Source: JASLQO01 sp002327525 (GTDB lineage Bacteria > Pseudomonadota > Gammaproteobacteria > Pseudomonadales > Azotimanducaceae). Taken from it: 64,000 nucleotides of DNA. The stretch spans positions 1 through 64,000 of the forward strand of contig JASLQO010000020.1 in assembly GCA_030744435.1 (NCBI GenBank), given 5' to 3'. Within the stretch, counting starts at the first letter, position 1. Each line of letters starts with the position of its first letter. The notes below the pieces were generated by a model. It searched no databases and was not told where the DNA came from. It saw only the letters and a program-made list of their open reading frames with translations. The translations under genes and the position numbers were made by a program. Below are positions 17,513 through 26,377 of this stretch, one piece after another.

Positions 17513-18676
17513 ATGACAGTCGAACAGTCGTTGGTTGGGGACGTGGACTCAATGGGGTTGGATCCCGACAAGGTAGGGGTGTTGCTCGCACGCGCGCGGC
17601 GGGAGGTTGATGAAGGCCTGCTGCGTGCGAGCCAGGTAGCGCTTGCCAGAGACGGGAAGCTGGCGCTGCTGGCGAGTTTCGGCGAGGCGCGCGACGACTC
17701 TCTATTCTGCATCTTCTCCGCCACCAAGGGCATTACCTCGGCCGCCGGCTGGCTGGTCATGCAGGACGGCAATCTCTCTGAGAATGAGCTCGTCGCTGAG
17801 ATCATCCCGGAGTTCGCACAAAACGGTAAGGAAGCGGTAACTGTACGACAACTGTTCACACACACTGCGGGCTTTCCGGCGGCACCCTTCCGGCCGCTCG
17901 ACTGGCTCGACAGGGAGCGGCGAGGCGAGCGCTTCGCGCAGTGGCGCCTGAGCTGGGAACCCGATAGCCGTTTCGAATACCACCCCACGTCCAGCATGTG
18001 GGTGATAGCAGAACTCATCGAACGTCGATCTGGCACCACTTTCCAGGACTTCGTCCGAGCGCGCATTAACCAGCCACTGGGTCTGCCCGAGTTGTATGTG
18101 GGGCTACCCGAGAGTGCGAGCGCGCGTGTCGTCGATTGTGAGCATGTGGGTGACGGATTGACGACGGAGGACTATCAACGTCTGGGCATACCCGAGCCGC
18201 CCGTCACCGAAGTGACCGAGGAAGCAATTCTGTCCTTCAACGATCCGGCGATCCGTGCGGTCGGAGTGCCGGGGGGCGGTGCCTTCACCGGCGCTGCGGA
18301 ACTGGCGCTTTTTTATCAGGGACTGTTGCATGGGGGATTGGCCGGAACCGAGGTGTGGGCACCGGCCATTCGCGCGCGAGCTCGCACGGTGCTCACCGGC
18401 GAATTGACCGATCCTTTGTTCGGCAAACTGGTCAGCCGCGGGCTCGGCATCGTTATTGCCGGTGACGACCAGCGCAGTTACCGGGGCTTCGGCAAAACCA
18501 ATTCGGAATTCGCCTTCGGTCACAATGGAGCCGGTGGTCAGATCGCGTGGGCGGATCCCGCGACGGGCTTGTCGCTCGCCTATCTGACCAACGGCCACGA
18601 CCGTAACGAACTGCGCCAGGGTCGGCGTGGTGTCGCTATATCGAGTATTGCGGCTGAATGCGTGGCGCGCGTTTAA
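17513..18676 (+). CDS. beta-lactamase-family serine hydrolase (esterase-like)
   Basis: 387 residues of the class C beta-lactamase/EstB-type fold. The nucleophile motif S-x-x-K is FSATKGITSAAGWLVMQDG, the Tyr motif appears in EYHPTSSMWVIAELIE, and the third motif region in FGHNGAGGQIAWADP. No signal peptide is visible, so it is probably a cytoplasmic esterase or peptidase rather than a resistance enzyme. Its last 19 bases overlap the start of the broken apbE gene. A decayed relative lies at 59405-60270. Confidence 0.87.
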   Translation: MTVEQSLVGDVDSMGLDPDKVGVLLARARREVDEGLLRASQVALARDGKLALLASFGEARDDSLFCIFSATKGITSAAGWLVMQDGNLSENELVAEIIPEFAQNGKEAVTVRQLFTHTAGFPAAPFRPLDWLDRERRGERFAQWRLSWEPDSRFEYHPTSSMWVIAELIERRSGTTFQDFVRARINQPLGLPELYVGLPESASARVVDCEHVGDGLTTEDYQRLGIPEPPVTEVTEEAILSFNDPAIRAVGVPGGGAFTGAAELALFYQGLLHGGLAGTEVWAPAIRARARTVLTGELTDPLFGKLVSRGLGIVIAGDDQRSYRGFGKTNSEFAFGHNGAGGQIAWADPATGLSLAYLTNGHDRNELRQGRRGVAISSIAAECVARV

Positions 18677-19638
18677 CGCTTCTCGCCATGCTGCTGGCAC
18701 TTGTGGCGGTTGGGGCGAACGCTGCCTGGCATACGCGTGAAGACTCTGCCATGGGTACGCGCATCGGTGCAGAACTCTGGCACGCGGATGCGGTGCTGGC
18801 GAAGATGCTGCTCGATCGGGTAATGGCTGAAATGCATCGGATCGATGGGACATTCAGCGCCTACCGGGATGACAGTGAGCTGTAGAGGCTGAACCGTGAG
18901 GCGGTAGTGGGGTGGATGCCGGTATCGGCGGAGCTTTTCGAACTACTGGTGCGCGCCCGGCGGGTCTCGGAGCTGACGGATGGGGCATTCGAAATCACCT
19001 ACGCCTCCGTGGGGCGATTCTGTGACTATCGCGAAGGTCGGCGGCCGGATGACGAGACATTGCGCACCGCACTCGATGCCATCGACTATCGTTATGTACG
19101 TCTCGACGCCGAGGCGGGGTGGGTGCGTTTCGATCACGATGCGGTGTACGTCGATCTCGGTGGTATCGCCAAGGGTTATGCGGTGGATCGCTGCATAGAA
19201 CTGCTGGCTGTGGCTGAGGTGGTGCACACCGGTGTATCCGCTGGCGGAGACAGCCGAATGCTCGGTGACAGGCGCGGACGACCATGGTCGGTTGGAGTAC
19301 GCCACCCGCGAGCAAAAGGCGAGATGGCCGCCGTACTGCCCTTGACCGATACGGCAGTGTCCACCTCCGGGGATTACGAACGTTTCTTCGAACGCGACGG
19401 TGTGCGTTATCACCATATTCTCGATCCCGACACTGGCCGTGCCGTACCTGGGAGCATGAGTGTGACGGTGCTCGGGCCCGATGCCACGTTCACCGATGCG
19501 CCGTCCACCAGCGTATTCGTGCTGGGATCCGAGCGCGTGTTGCAGCTGATCGATCGTCTGTCTGGCATCGACGCCATCGTGGTCGACTCTGATGGTCGCA
19601 TGCACATATCCCAGAGATTGGAGTCCCTCTCTCCCTGA
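18658..19638 (+). pseudogene. ApbE-type FAD:protein FMN transferase, interrupted by amber codon
   Basis: The full-length family sequence is present in one frame but has TAG at 18883-18885. The left part has a signal-like MRGARLTLLAMLLALVAVGA, then AMGTRIGAELWH and YRDDSEL. After the stop the frame continues RLNREAVVGW, SVGRFCDYREGRRPDD, YVDLGGIAKGYAVDRC and the metal-site end DTAVSTSGDYERFF. In ApbE homologues the interrupted position is normally serine (SEL/S-RLN). The enzyme attaches FMN to periplasmic redox proteins. Loss fits with decay of the neighbouring TlpA-like gene. Readthrough cannot be excluded from sequence alone. Confidence 0.8.
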
Positions 19639-20117
19639 AACGGGCTGCTGGGCGGATTGCGATGGAAAATCGGTCTCATCAGGATGCTGCGTGAAGCCAT
19701 ACGGGAGCGGTGTGTCGGGGGAAGTGTGATCACCGCCACGTTTTTGCATTCGCCGAACATCTACTCTGCATGACTAGGGTTCAGCAAGTTTCAACCGGAA
19801 TCCGTAGTCGCCTCCGAGGGGCAACCCAGGGGTTCGTGTAGTCACGGTTTCCGGTTGACCTTGAACCCTCCGGCTCTCGGCCATGGACGGATTGGAGCCG
19901 GAACCGCCACGATGGACGGTGGTGGTCGGTGCAGCAGGGAACCCTGCCACGGTAGCTGCCGGTAGTTCGAGAGATCGACGACGAAACGGACTTCGACCCG
20001 AAAGGACTTCGGATGAGGTGGAGGCACGTTGGGTGCGTAGTACTACCAAGACTCTCGACGGCACACTGTTTCCCTGTCAATGACGCGGCGGGAGAGACGG
20101 GCACTGAGGAAGAGGTT
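19639..20117. other. about 480-base stretch with strong dyad symmetry, no convincing gene
   Basis: No frame gives a recognisable protein. A ten-base inverted repeat (TCAACCGGAA at 19791-19800 with TTTCCGGTTGA from about 19848) encloses about 50 bases, and a perfect hairpin GCAGGG-AA-CCCTGC lies near 19934-19947. GGACTTCG occurs twice near 19988 and 20004. In related gene clusters ApbE is often near DUF4266/DUF3570 genes, but I found no clear trace of these here. It may be a structured RNA or debris of a lost gene. Confidence 0.3.
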
Positions 20118-20571
20118 ATGAGCGCTGTGTACCCGCTACTGCGCTGTTCGCGGGTTCCAGCGATTATGGTCGTGGTTCTGACCTGGTCGCTGTCCACGCA
20201 CGCGATCTCCACGCGTGAAGATGCGCCCGATTTCGTGCTCGAATGCCTGGACGGACCCAATCTGCGGCTCGATGAGTATCGCGGCGAGGTGGTTCTGATC
20301 AATTTTTGGGCAAGCTGGTGTGGCCGTGCCACCAGGAAATGCCTGTTCTCGACCGCCTTCACCAGCGCTACGAAGACACCGGATTCGTCGTGCTCGGAGT
20401 GAATGTGGAGGGGGAGAAACAGCTCGCGCGAGACAGCTCCCAGAAACACCGGTCACCTTTCCCATGCTCATCGACCAGGGCCAGCTGGTAAGTGAGATGT
20501 ACGATCTGCAGGCGATGCCGAGTGACCTGCCCCCAGTACCGAATCCAGCTCTAGAGTTAGAGCGTCATTGA
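20118..20571 (+). pseudogene. TlpA/ResA-like thioredoxin-fold protein, multiply frameshifted
   Basis: Pieces in three frames reassemble into one redoxin: a signal peptide (VPAIMVVVLTWSLSTHAIST), then APDFVLECLDGPNLRLDEYR and GEVVLINFWASWCG. One base is missing at the active site, so the second half of WCGPC is read in another frame (CHQEMPVLDRLHQRYEDTGF, VVLGVNVEGEKQLARD). A further shift gives PVTFPMLIDQGQLVSEMYDL before the end at 20571. The C-terminus is also short. It would have been a periplasmic thiol-disulfide reductase, commonly co-located with apbE. Confidence 0.78.
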
Positions 20572-20611
20572 TATCGCCTTATTTTCTTGGACCGCTACAA
20601 CCCAATTACGA

Positions 20612-20968
20612 TCAGCTCTTGAGGCGCTCCAACTCCTGGGCGGTGACCTTGTGGATGCTGTCGATGGGGCATTGCCAGCCGTCGGCCGTGACGTAATCGA
20701 AGCCCGCCCAGATGGTATTGCTGGCCATGCTGACAGCCACGTTGGTGGCATAGGACAACTGATAGCACGCGATCTTCAGCCGCAAAACGTAATTGTGAGT
20801 ATCCCCAAGGGACACCACGAGGTGCTGTGCGTCCAGGGTTTCAAAGGCACTGATCTGATCGGCAAAAGGGATCTTGCTGACGGATGTGCCGACAGAGGCA
20901 ATACCAAGGGCTGCGGTTGGCAGAGACAACAGTGCGGTGAGGATCAGGATTTTGCGCTCAAGGTTCAT
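20612..20968 (-). CDS. small exported DUF6491-like protein
   Basis: 118 residues. It has an N-terminal signal peptide (MNLERKILILTALLSLPTAA), then ISAFETLDAQHLVVSLGD and YVLRLKIACYQLSYATNVAV, with two cysteines and an end resembling CPIDSIHKVTAQELERL. The pattern LD..-L-vv.g, YvLrL...C..L and GWQCPIDSI fits the DUF6491 family of small gammaproteobacterial periplasmic proteins, whose role is unknown. I take the internal ATG at 20968 because it opens directly on the signal peptide. Confidence 0.7.
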   Translation of the reverse strand: MNLERKILILTALLSLPTAALGIASVGTSVSKIPFADQISAFETLDAQHLVVSLGDTHNYVLRLKIACYQLSYATNVAVSMASNTIWAGFDYVTADGWQCPIDSIHKVTAQELERLKS

Positions 20969-21108
20969 GGCGTCGACACTAGGTCCGTGAACCTGAACGT
21001 TAACTGAATCTGTCTGACATAAGACTCCCGGCATCAGCATGGACTTCGCACCGGCTTCCGGCGATGCTTGTGAGGATACAAAGACGAACTCAAGGGAAGG
21101 AGTTGTTT

Positions 21109-22542
21109 GTGAGAATCGCTTTGGCGGGAAGACGGGGATGGTTGCTGAGTGTTTTGCTTCTGGCTGTTTCGCCGCAGGGTTCCACGGACGTGGCTTCCAC
21201 ACTGGACGGCCTGGCGGATGAAACAGTGGCTCTCGCCGAGGAGATCTGGGAGCACGCGGAACTCGGGTACCTGGAGACACGCAGCACCCAGCGCCTGCAA
21301 AGTTACCTCGAGGACAACGGTTTCCATGTGCGGGCGGGTGTTGCGGATATTCCCACTGCGTTCGTTGCGCAATACGGCAAAGGATCTCCGGTGATAGGCA
21401 TCATGGCGGAATTCGATGCGCTGCCGGGTCTGTCCCAAAAGGCGCTACCTCACGAGGCGGCGCGCATCGAGGGCGCTGCCGGTCACGCCTGCGGTCACCA
21501 CCTTTTCGGCGCTGCGTCGGCGAGTGCGGGTGTTGCGGTCGCGGAGTGGCTCAAAACGGAAAAACGCCGTGGAACGGTGCGTGTATACGGGACACCTGCC
21601 GAGGAAGGAGGATCCGGGAAGGTCTACATGACCCGCACGGGGCTCTTCGACGACGTGGATGTGATGCTGCATTGGCACCCTTCGGATCGTAACGACGCCT
21701 CGGCCTACTCCACGACATCGAACAAGTCGGGACGCTTCCGTTTTTACGGTGTCGCCGCCCACGCGGCAGGTGCCCCGCATCAAGGCCGCTCCGCGCTCGA
21801 TGGTGTGGAAGCCATGAACTTCATGGTCAATCTGATGCGCGAGCACGTGCCGCAGGAGTCGCGTATCCACTATGTGATCACCGACGGGGGAGACGCACCG
21901 AACATCGTCCCGCGCTTCGCCGAGGTTTACTACTATGTACGTCATCCCAAGGTGGAGATGGTGAAGAAGCTGTTCGAGCGTGTGGTGACAGCCGCGGAGG
22001 CGGGCGCGCTGGGTACTAGTACTCGCATGGACTATGAGGTGATGCATGGCAACTACCCCGTACTGCCCAATGAAACCCTGGCCGCGGTGGTGGACGGACA
22101 CCTGCGCGCGCTGGGAGGCATTAGCTACACCGATGCGGAGCGTGAGTTCGCAGAACAGATTCGTGAGACCGCGGGGGTGAACACGGGCTTTGCACTCGAG
22201 TCCGCATCCGAGGTGCAGCCGTTTGCCCTCGGGCAGCGCATGGGGTCCACGGACGTGGGCGATGTGAGCTGGCTGGTACCCACCGTTGGGTTCGGCACGG
22301 CGACCTGGGTGCCGGGCACCTCTGCGCACAGCTGGCAGGCGGTGGCGGCGGGCGGTATGAGTATCGGTCACAAAGGCATGATGCTTGCCGCCAGGCTACT
22401 GGCGGTGACCGCTGTGGATCTCTACAAGGATGCCGATCTGATCCGGCGTGCGCGTGACGAGTTCGAAGACCGCCGTGGGACGGATTTCGAATATGAAGCG
22501 CTGCTGGGAGACCGGGACCCGCCGCTGGACTACCGCCTGTGA
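21109..22542 (+). CDS. M20-family amidohydrolase (AbgB-like), exported
   Basis: 477 residues. The dinuclear metal site is visible in AGHACGHHLFGAASASAG and in the acidic GTPAEEGGSGKVYM. The lid/dimerisation region contains FRFYGVAAHAAGAPHQGRSA, and the end has the third histidine in GTSAHSWQAVA. Together these suggest a p-aminobenzoyl-glutamate- or N-acyl-amino-acid-type hydrolase. The start is GTG at 21109, set by GGGAAGGAG at 21093-21101 and by the signal peptide that follows (GWLLSVLLLAVSPQGSTDVA). An upstream ATG lacks a ribosome site. The stop overlaps the next gene by four bases. Confidence 0.88.
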   Translation: MRIALAGRRGWLLSVLLLAVSPQGSTDVASTLDGLADETVALAEEIWEHAELGYLETRSTQRLQSYLEDNGFHVRAGVADIPTAFVAQYGKGSPVIGIMAEFDALPGLSQKALPHEAARIEGAAGHACGHHLFGAASASAGVAVAEWLKTEKRRGTVRVYGTPAEEGGSGKVYMTRTGLFDDVDVMLHWHPSDRNDASAYSTTSNKSGRFRFYGVAAHAAGAPHQGRSALDGVEAMNFMVNLMREHVPQESRIHYVITDGGDAPNIVPRFAEVYYYVRHPKVEMVKKLFERVVTAAEAGALGTSTRMDYEVMHGNYPVLPNETLAAVVDGHLRALGGISYTDAEREFAEQIRETAGVNTGFALESASEVQPFALGQRMGSTDVGDVSWLVPTVGFGTATWVPGTSAHSWQAVAAGGMSIGHKGMMLAARLLAVTAVDLYKDADLIRRARDEFEDRRGTDFEYEALLGDRDPPLDYRL

Positions 22543-23372
22543 GTACGATCGTTCTGCTGCACCCCGGCGCCATGGGCGTGACCGTCGGAGCTGCGCTAAG
22601 GGCATCCGGTCATGACGTGCGCTGGCATTCAGCACGACGAAGTGACGAGACGCGCCAGCGTGCGCAACGCGCAGGTTTGTCAGAATGCGGGCACCTCGCC
22701 GAGGCGCTCGATGGTGCCGATGGTGTCATCAGTGTGTGTCCGCCGCATGCGGCCCTCGACCTGGCGCGCGATATCGAGGCGCACGGATATGGCGCTCTGT
22801 ACGTGGACGCCAATGCTGTGTCACCGGAAACCGCTTGCGCCATACAGGACGTGATCGGCCCGGCATTTATCGATGGCGGCATCATCGGCCCACCCGCGAC
22901 TCGGGAGGGTTCGACGCGTCTGTACCTTTCAGGCCCGAGAGCCTCGGAGGTGGTCGGGTGGTTCAGCGCGGGTCTGCTCGGCGTAGACATCGTGAGCGAC
23001 CGTCCGGGGGACGCCTCAGCGCTCAAGATATGCTATGCCGCGTACACCAAGGGCTCCAGCGCTCTGCTGCTGGCGGTGAGGGCCCTGGCGGAAGCAAACG
23101 GCGTATCCGGCTCTCTATTAAAGGAATGGGGCATTTCCCAACCGGGCCTGATGGATCGCTCAGAAGGTGCTGCGCGCGGTACGGCGCTCAAGGCCTGGCG
23201 TTTCGTGGGTGAGATGCTGGAGATCGCCAGCACGTTCGAGAATGCCCGCTTGCCGGGAGGGTTTCACCGTGCGGCGGCTGAGGTCTATAAGCGTATGGCT
23301 CCCCTGAAGGAAACGGATGCGGCTGGAATTGTCGAAGTACTCAACGCGCTCAACGCGCAGGCAGAGGGCTGA
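22539..23372 (+). CDS. NAD(P)-binding 6PGDH/HIBADH-like dehydrogenase (DUF1932)
   Basis: 277 residues starting with a GTG that overlaps the amidohydrolase stop. The Rossmann motif IVLLHPGAMGVTVGAALRAS is followed by SVCPPHAALDLARDI and FIDGGIIGPPATREGSTRLY. The C-terminal helical domain resembles DUF1932 (LKICYAAYTKGSSALLLAV). It is a 6-phosphogluconate/3-hydroxyisobutyrate-dehydrogenase-like reductase with an unknown substrate. Coupled translation suggests it works on the product of the M20 hydrolase. Confidence 0.85.
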   Translation: MSTIVLLHPGAMGVTVGAALRASGHDVRWHSARRSDETRQRAQRAGLSECGHLAEALDGADGVISVCPPHAALDLARDIEAHGYGALYVDANAVSPETACAIQDVIGPAFIDGGIIGPPATREGSTRLYLSGPRASEVVGWFSAGLLGVDIVSDRPGDASALKICYAAYTKGSSALLLAVRALAEANGVSGSLLKEWGISQPGLMDRSEGAARGTALKAWRFVGEMLEIASTFENARLPGGFHRAAAEVYKRMAPLKETDAAGIVEVLNALNAQAEG

Positions 23373-23385
23373 CCAGCCGGCCCGG

Positions 23386-23691
23386 CTAGTCTTCGGAGGT
23401 GCCCTCAGAATCACAGTCCCAGCCCGAGCTCTCCAATTGCTTGATGAAGTCTATGGCCCGCGCCTCGCAGTAACCTTCCTCGTTGTTGGCCCGCCAGAGG
23501 CTTTGTGTTGTACCTTCGGTACGCTTGGCGTAGATCACTTCACAGGGCACTGCCTGGCCCTCCACGCCGTACACCACCTCCACGGAACGAATGAGGCCCC
23601 AGTTGGTGCAGATGGTAGGGTTTGCATATGCGGTGGCGGTCAGTGCGAAAGCGGTAATGGCGATCAGTGTTTTCCAGGTGTTCTCATTCAT
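23386..23691 (-). CDS. small secreted cysteine-containing protein
   Basis: 101 residues with a clear signal peptide (TWKTLIAITAFALTATAYAN) and four cysteines in the mature part (ICTNWG, PCEVIYAK, GYCEARA, WDCDSEG), suggesting two periplasmic disulfides. The motif SVEVVYGVEGQAVPCEVIYA looks like a small widespread gammaproteobacterial family of unknown function. The gene lies just downstream of the acyl-CoA carboxylase on the same strand, separated by 44 bases, and may be co-transcribed. Confidence 0.75.
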   Translation of the reverse strand: MNENTWKTLIAITAFALTATAYANPTICTNWGLIRSVEVVYGVEGQAVPCEVIYAKRTEGTTQSLWRANNEEGYCEARAIDFIKQLESSGWDCDSEGTSED

Positions 23692-23735
23692 TGCTCGGGC
23701 TGTTCCTGTGTTGGTGTTGGCACCGGCCGAATTCG

Positions 23736-25286
23736 TCAGGGCCGATACCAGAATGTCGCCCGTTCGGTGGTCGTTGCCCGATGTGCCAGTTTAGCCCAGC
23801 GGCACAATTCCGAGCGGGTTGCCCGTGGATCGATTATCTCCTCGATTTCGAAATATTCGGCGCTGCGAAACGGAGAGCGCAACCGGTTCAGCCGCTGTTT
23901 GATTTTCTCAAGATGCGTATCGTAGTCGGCCACTTCCGCGAGCTCGGCCTTGTATGCTACCTCGATGCCACCTTCTATGGGCAGCGAACCCCAATCACCG
24001 GAAGGCCAGGCCAGTCGGAAGTGGTGGCTGCCGGGTTTGTGATTGGCGCCGCCCGCAACACCGAACGCTTTGCGGGTGATCACGCAGCAAAACGGAGTAG
24101 TGAGCTGGCCGAGTGCGGCCAGTGCCTGCGACCCATATCTGATGGTCGCTTCGTCCTCGGATTGTTTGCCGATCAGAAATCCGGGGCAGTCCTCAAGGTG
24201 CAGTACCGGCAGGTGAAAGGTTGATGCGAGATCGAGATGGCGGATGAGCTTGCGGCACGAATCTGCCGTCCAGGCTCCGCCGTAGACCATCGGATTTTCG
24301 GCGAACACGGCCACGGGAATGCCGCTCAGATGTCCGAGTCCCGTGATGATCGAACGGCCCCACCTCCTGCCGATCTCGAAAAACGAACCCTGGTCCAGTA
24401 CCGATTGGAGAATCTGGTGCATCTTGTACACCTTGCGCGGATCCTTCGGCACGATGTCGAGGAGGGATTCATCCCGACGTTCCGGGTCGTCTGTGGCTGC
24501 CACGACCGGCGGCAGTTCGTCGGAACTGCTCGGGAGATAGGACAGAAAACGACGCGCCATCTCAAAAGCCTCGCTCTCGGATGCCGCTTCGTCATCGATC
24601 GCGCCGTTTTTCGTGTGTATTTTGGAGGAGCCCAGTTCTTCCTTGGTCACGTCCCCGAGGCTGGCCCAGTCGACCAGTGCGGGTCCGGCGATCATCATTT
24701 GAGCGCTGTCCTTGACGATTACCGAGTAGTGACTGGTGGAAACCCTGGCAGCACCTATGCCGGCGACCGAGCCGAGTGCGAGCGACACGGAGGGTGCGAC
24801 CGCAAGGTGTTGCACCACGACCTCCCAGCCGCGCAGTTCAGGGATGTAGGTGCGGCCGGCCATCTCGATGGTCTTGACCGAACCGCCACCACCCATGCCG
24901 TCCACCAGGCGTATGTGCGGCAGACGCAACTCGAGAGCGAGGCCCTCTGCACGCTGGCGTTTACCCGCGATGGATGCGTCGGCGGATCCGCCACGCACGG
25001 TGAAATCATCTCCCGAGAGAATGACCGGACGGCCGTCGATCTCGGCGGTGCCGAACACGAAATTGGAAGGCGTAAATGCGGTCAGATTTCCATCGTCGTC
25101 GTACTGACCGACCCCCGCCAGAGTTCCAATCTCCTGGAAGCTGCCAGCGTCGCCGATGGCGTCCACGCGTTCGCGGATGGTGAGTTTGTTGAACTCATGT
25201 TGGCGGGCTACCTTCTCCGGCCCGCCCATCTCAAATGCAAGCTGCTCGCGAGCGCGCAGCTCGCCGATTTCGTCTTCCCAACTCAC
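23736..25286 (-). CDS. acyl-CoA carboxylase beta (carboxyltransferase) subunit
   Basis: 516 residues. Family stretches are RARQ-type N-terminus ELRAREQLAFEMGGPEKVAR, KLTIRERVDAIGDAGSFQEI, the acyl-CoA oxyanion region VVQHLAVAPSVSLALGSVAG, and the biotin-side FGVAGGANHKPGSH. It should transfer carboxyl from carboxybiotin to an acyl-CoA such as propionyl-, methylcrotonyl- or geranyl-CoA. No biotin-carboxylase alpha subunit is nearby. I start at the GTG at 25286, eight bases after the preceding stop, because homologues begin near SWEDEI; a TTG at 25328 would overlap the neighbour. Confidence 0.9.
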   Translation of the reverse strand: MSWEDEIGELRAREQLAFEMGGPEKVARQHEFNKLTIRERVDAIGDAGSFQEIGTLAGVGQYDDDGNLTAFTPSNFVFGTAEIDGRPVILSGDDFTVRGGSADASIAGKRQRAEGLALELRLPHIRLVDGMGGGGSVKTIEMAGRTYIPELRGWEVVVQHLAVAPSVSLALGSVAGIGAARVSTSHYSVIVKDSAQMMIAGPALVDWASLGDVTKEELGSSKIHTKNGAIDDEAASESEAFEMARRFLSYLPSSSDELPPVVAATDDPERRDESLLDIVPKDPRKVYKMHQILQSVLDQGSFFEIGRRWGRSIITGLGHLSGIPVAVFAENPMVYGGAWTADSCRKLIRHLDLASTFHLPVLHLEDCPGFLIGKQSEDEATIRYGSQALAALGQLTTPFCCVITRKAFGVAGGANHKPGSHHFRLAWPSGDWGSLPIEGGIEVAYKAELAEVADYDTHLEKIKQRLNRLRSPFRSAEYFEIEEIIDPRATRSELCRWAKLAHRATTTERATFWYRP

Positions 25287-25293
25287 CCGTTGA

Positions 25294-25590
25294 TCAGGCG
25301 CGGGTACCCGTGAAAGTGGCGTTTCCAAATGCGCCGAGCTTTACGTCGCCGCTGATCTCGTCGCCGGACACAGTCGCTGAAAATTCGAGGGTCATGGCCA
25401 TGGGAGAGGTGATGTCCGCCTTCCAAGACAGGTTGTCGCCATCCGCGGTACCGTCTGAGAGCTCCATTTCACCCTGGGGGCCGCTTAGCGTGCCTGTGAG
25501 TGTGCCGCCGTCAATCTGTAGCGTCAGCGTTCCGTTCTGGGCACCCATGGGTGTGTTCATCGTGGTGTTCCAGGTCCCGTCTGCACTCAT
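25294..25590 (-). CDS. small beta-rich protein next to acyl-CoA carboxylase
   Basis: 98 residues, no signal peptide. The sequence alternates hydrophobic and polar residues with repeated glycine turns: TWNTTMNTPMGAQNGTLTLQ, GGTLTGTLSGPQGEMELSDG, ISGDVKLGAFGNATFTGTRA. This is a known type of short beta-barrel-like protein often found next to acyl-CoA metabolic genes, with no assigned activity. The ATG at 25590 has AGGAG upstream. It is directly upstream of the carboxylase and probably in the same transcript. Confidence 0.8.
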   Translation of the reverse strand: MSADGTWNTTMNTPMGAQNGTLTLQIDGGTLTGTLSGPQGEMELSDGTADGDNLSWKADITSPMAMTLEFSATVSGDEISGDVKLGAFGNATFTGTRA

Positions 25591-25622
25591 TTCCTGCTCC
25601 TCTTTCAAGTGAGCGAAGGAGT

Positions 25623-26375
25623 ATGGCACAGCGCGACGGGCGCGCAAGCGATCCTTGCAATGCGAACTCCGCCGTCGCAATCTGCGCTTCCGTGATCATC
25701 GGCACCCTCAACGAAGGCCCTCTGCATCAAGCGCTGAAGACAATGTACAGCAGCGAGGGTGCGCGCCTGGAAGTGCCCGTCGATGGTTATGTGGCCGATG
25801 TGCAGGGCACAGATGATGTGATCTACGAGATTCAGACCGGCAGCTTCAGTGCGATACGCGACAAGCTGCGGCGTCTGGTAGAGGGCTACCAGGTCGTGCT
25901 GGTGCATCCCATCGCGCGTATGCGCTACATCGTCAAGTTGCCGGAGGAAGGCAGCGACGAATGGGTGAGCCGCAGACGCTCGCCGAAGCGTGGGGCCGTG
26001 AGCCACGTGGTGGATCAGCTGGTGAGTATTCCGGATCTGTTGAACCACCCCAATTTCGAACTCGAAGTGGTGTTGATCGACGAGGATGAACTGCGTGTGC
26101 ACGATCCGAAACGGATACGGCACCGTAACGGCTGGCGGGTGGTGCAACGTCGCCTCATCGATGTGGTCGAACAGGTGCGCATCGCGAGCGCCTCCGATTT
26201 GATGGACCTCGTTCGATCACCGCTTCCCGCGACCTTTACGACCGCCGATCTTGCCGCCGCAATCGACGAACCGCGCTGGCTGGCGCAGAAACTTGCGTAC
26301 TGCCTGCGCCAGGCGGGAGAGATCGTCATCGACGGCAAGCAGGGTAATGCGCTGGTGTATCGGCGCGCCTGCTGA
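25623..26375 (+). CDS. uncharacterised protein with possible PD-(D/E)XK-like core
   Basis: 250 residues from the ATG, or 227 from the GTG at 25692, where conservation seems to begin (VIIGTLNEGPLHQALKTMYS). The region GYVADVQGTDDVIYEIQTGS has the D...E-x-Q/K spacing of PD-(D/E)XK nuclease folds, followed by FSAIRDKLRRLVEGYQVVLV. The rest is a winged-helix-like C-terminus (TTADLAAAIDEPRWLAQKLA). I do not recognise an assigned function, and nuclease activity is only an inference. It is divergent from the small protein gene. Confidence 0.6.
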   Translation: MAQRDGRASDPCNANSAVAICASVIIGTLNEGPLHQALKTMYSSEGARLEVPVDGYVADVQGTDDVIYEIQTGSFSAIRDKLRRLVEGYQVVLVHPIARMRYIVKLPEEGSDEWVSRRRSPKRGAVSHVVDQLVSIPDLLNHPNFELEVVLIDEDELRVHDPKRIRHRNGWRVVQRRLIDVVEQVRIASASDLMDLVRSPLPATFTTADLAAAIDEPRWLAQKLAYCLRQAGEIVIDGKQGNALVYRRAC

Positions 26376-26377
26376 TA

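Noticed and set aside
19781..20064. Minus-strand frame with HRGGSGSNPS and GGDYGFRLKL, recalling the end of formylglycine-generating-like domains and hence a possible diversity-generating retroelement target.
   Set aside because: Spacing and conserved aromatic residues do not fit, and there is no reverse transcriptase or template repeat in the window.
24237..25313. Plus-strand frame of 358 codons.
   Set aside because: Antisense to the carboxylase beta subunit, which has all family motifs.
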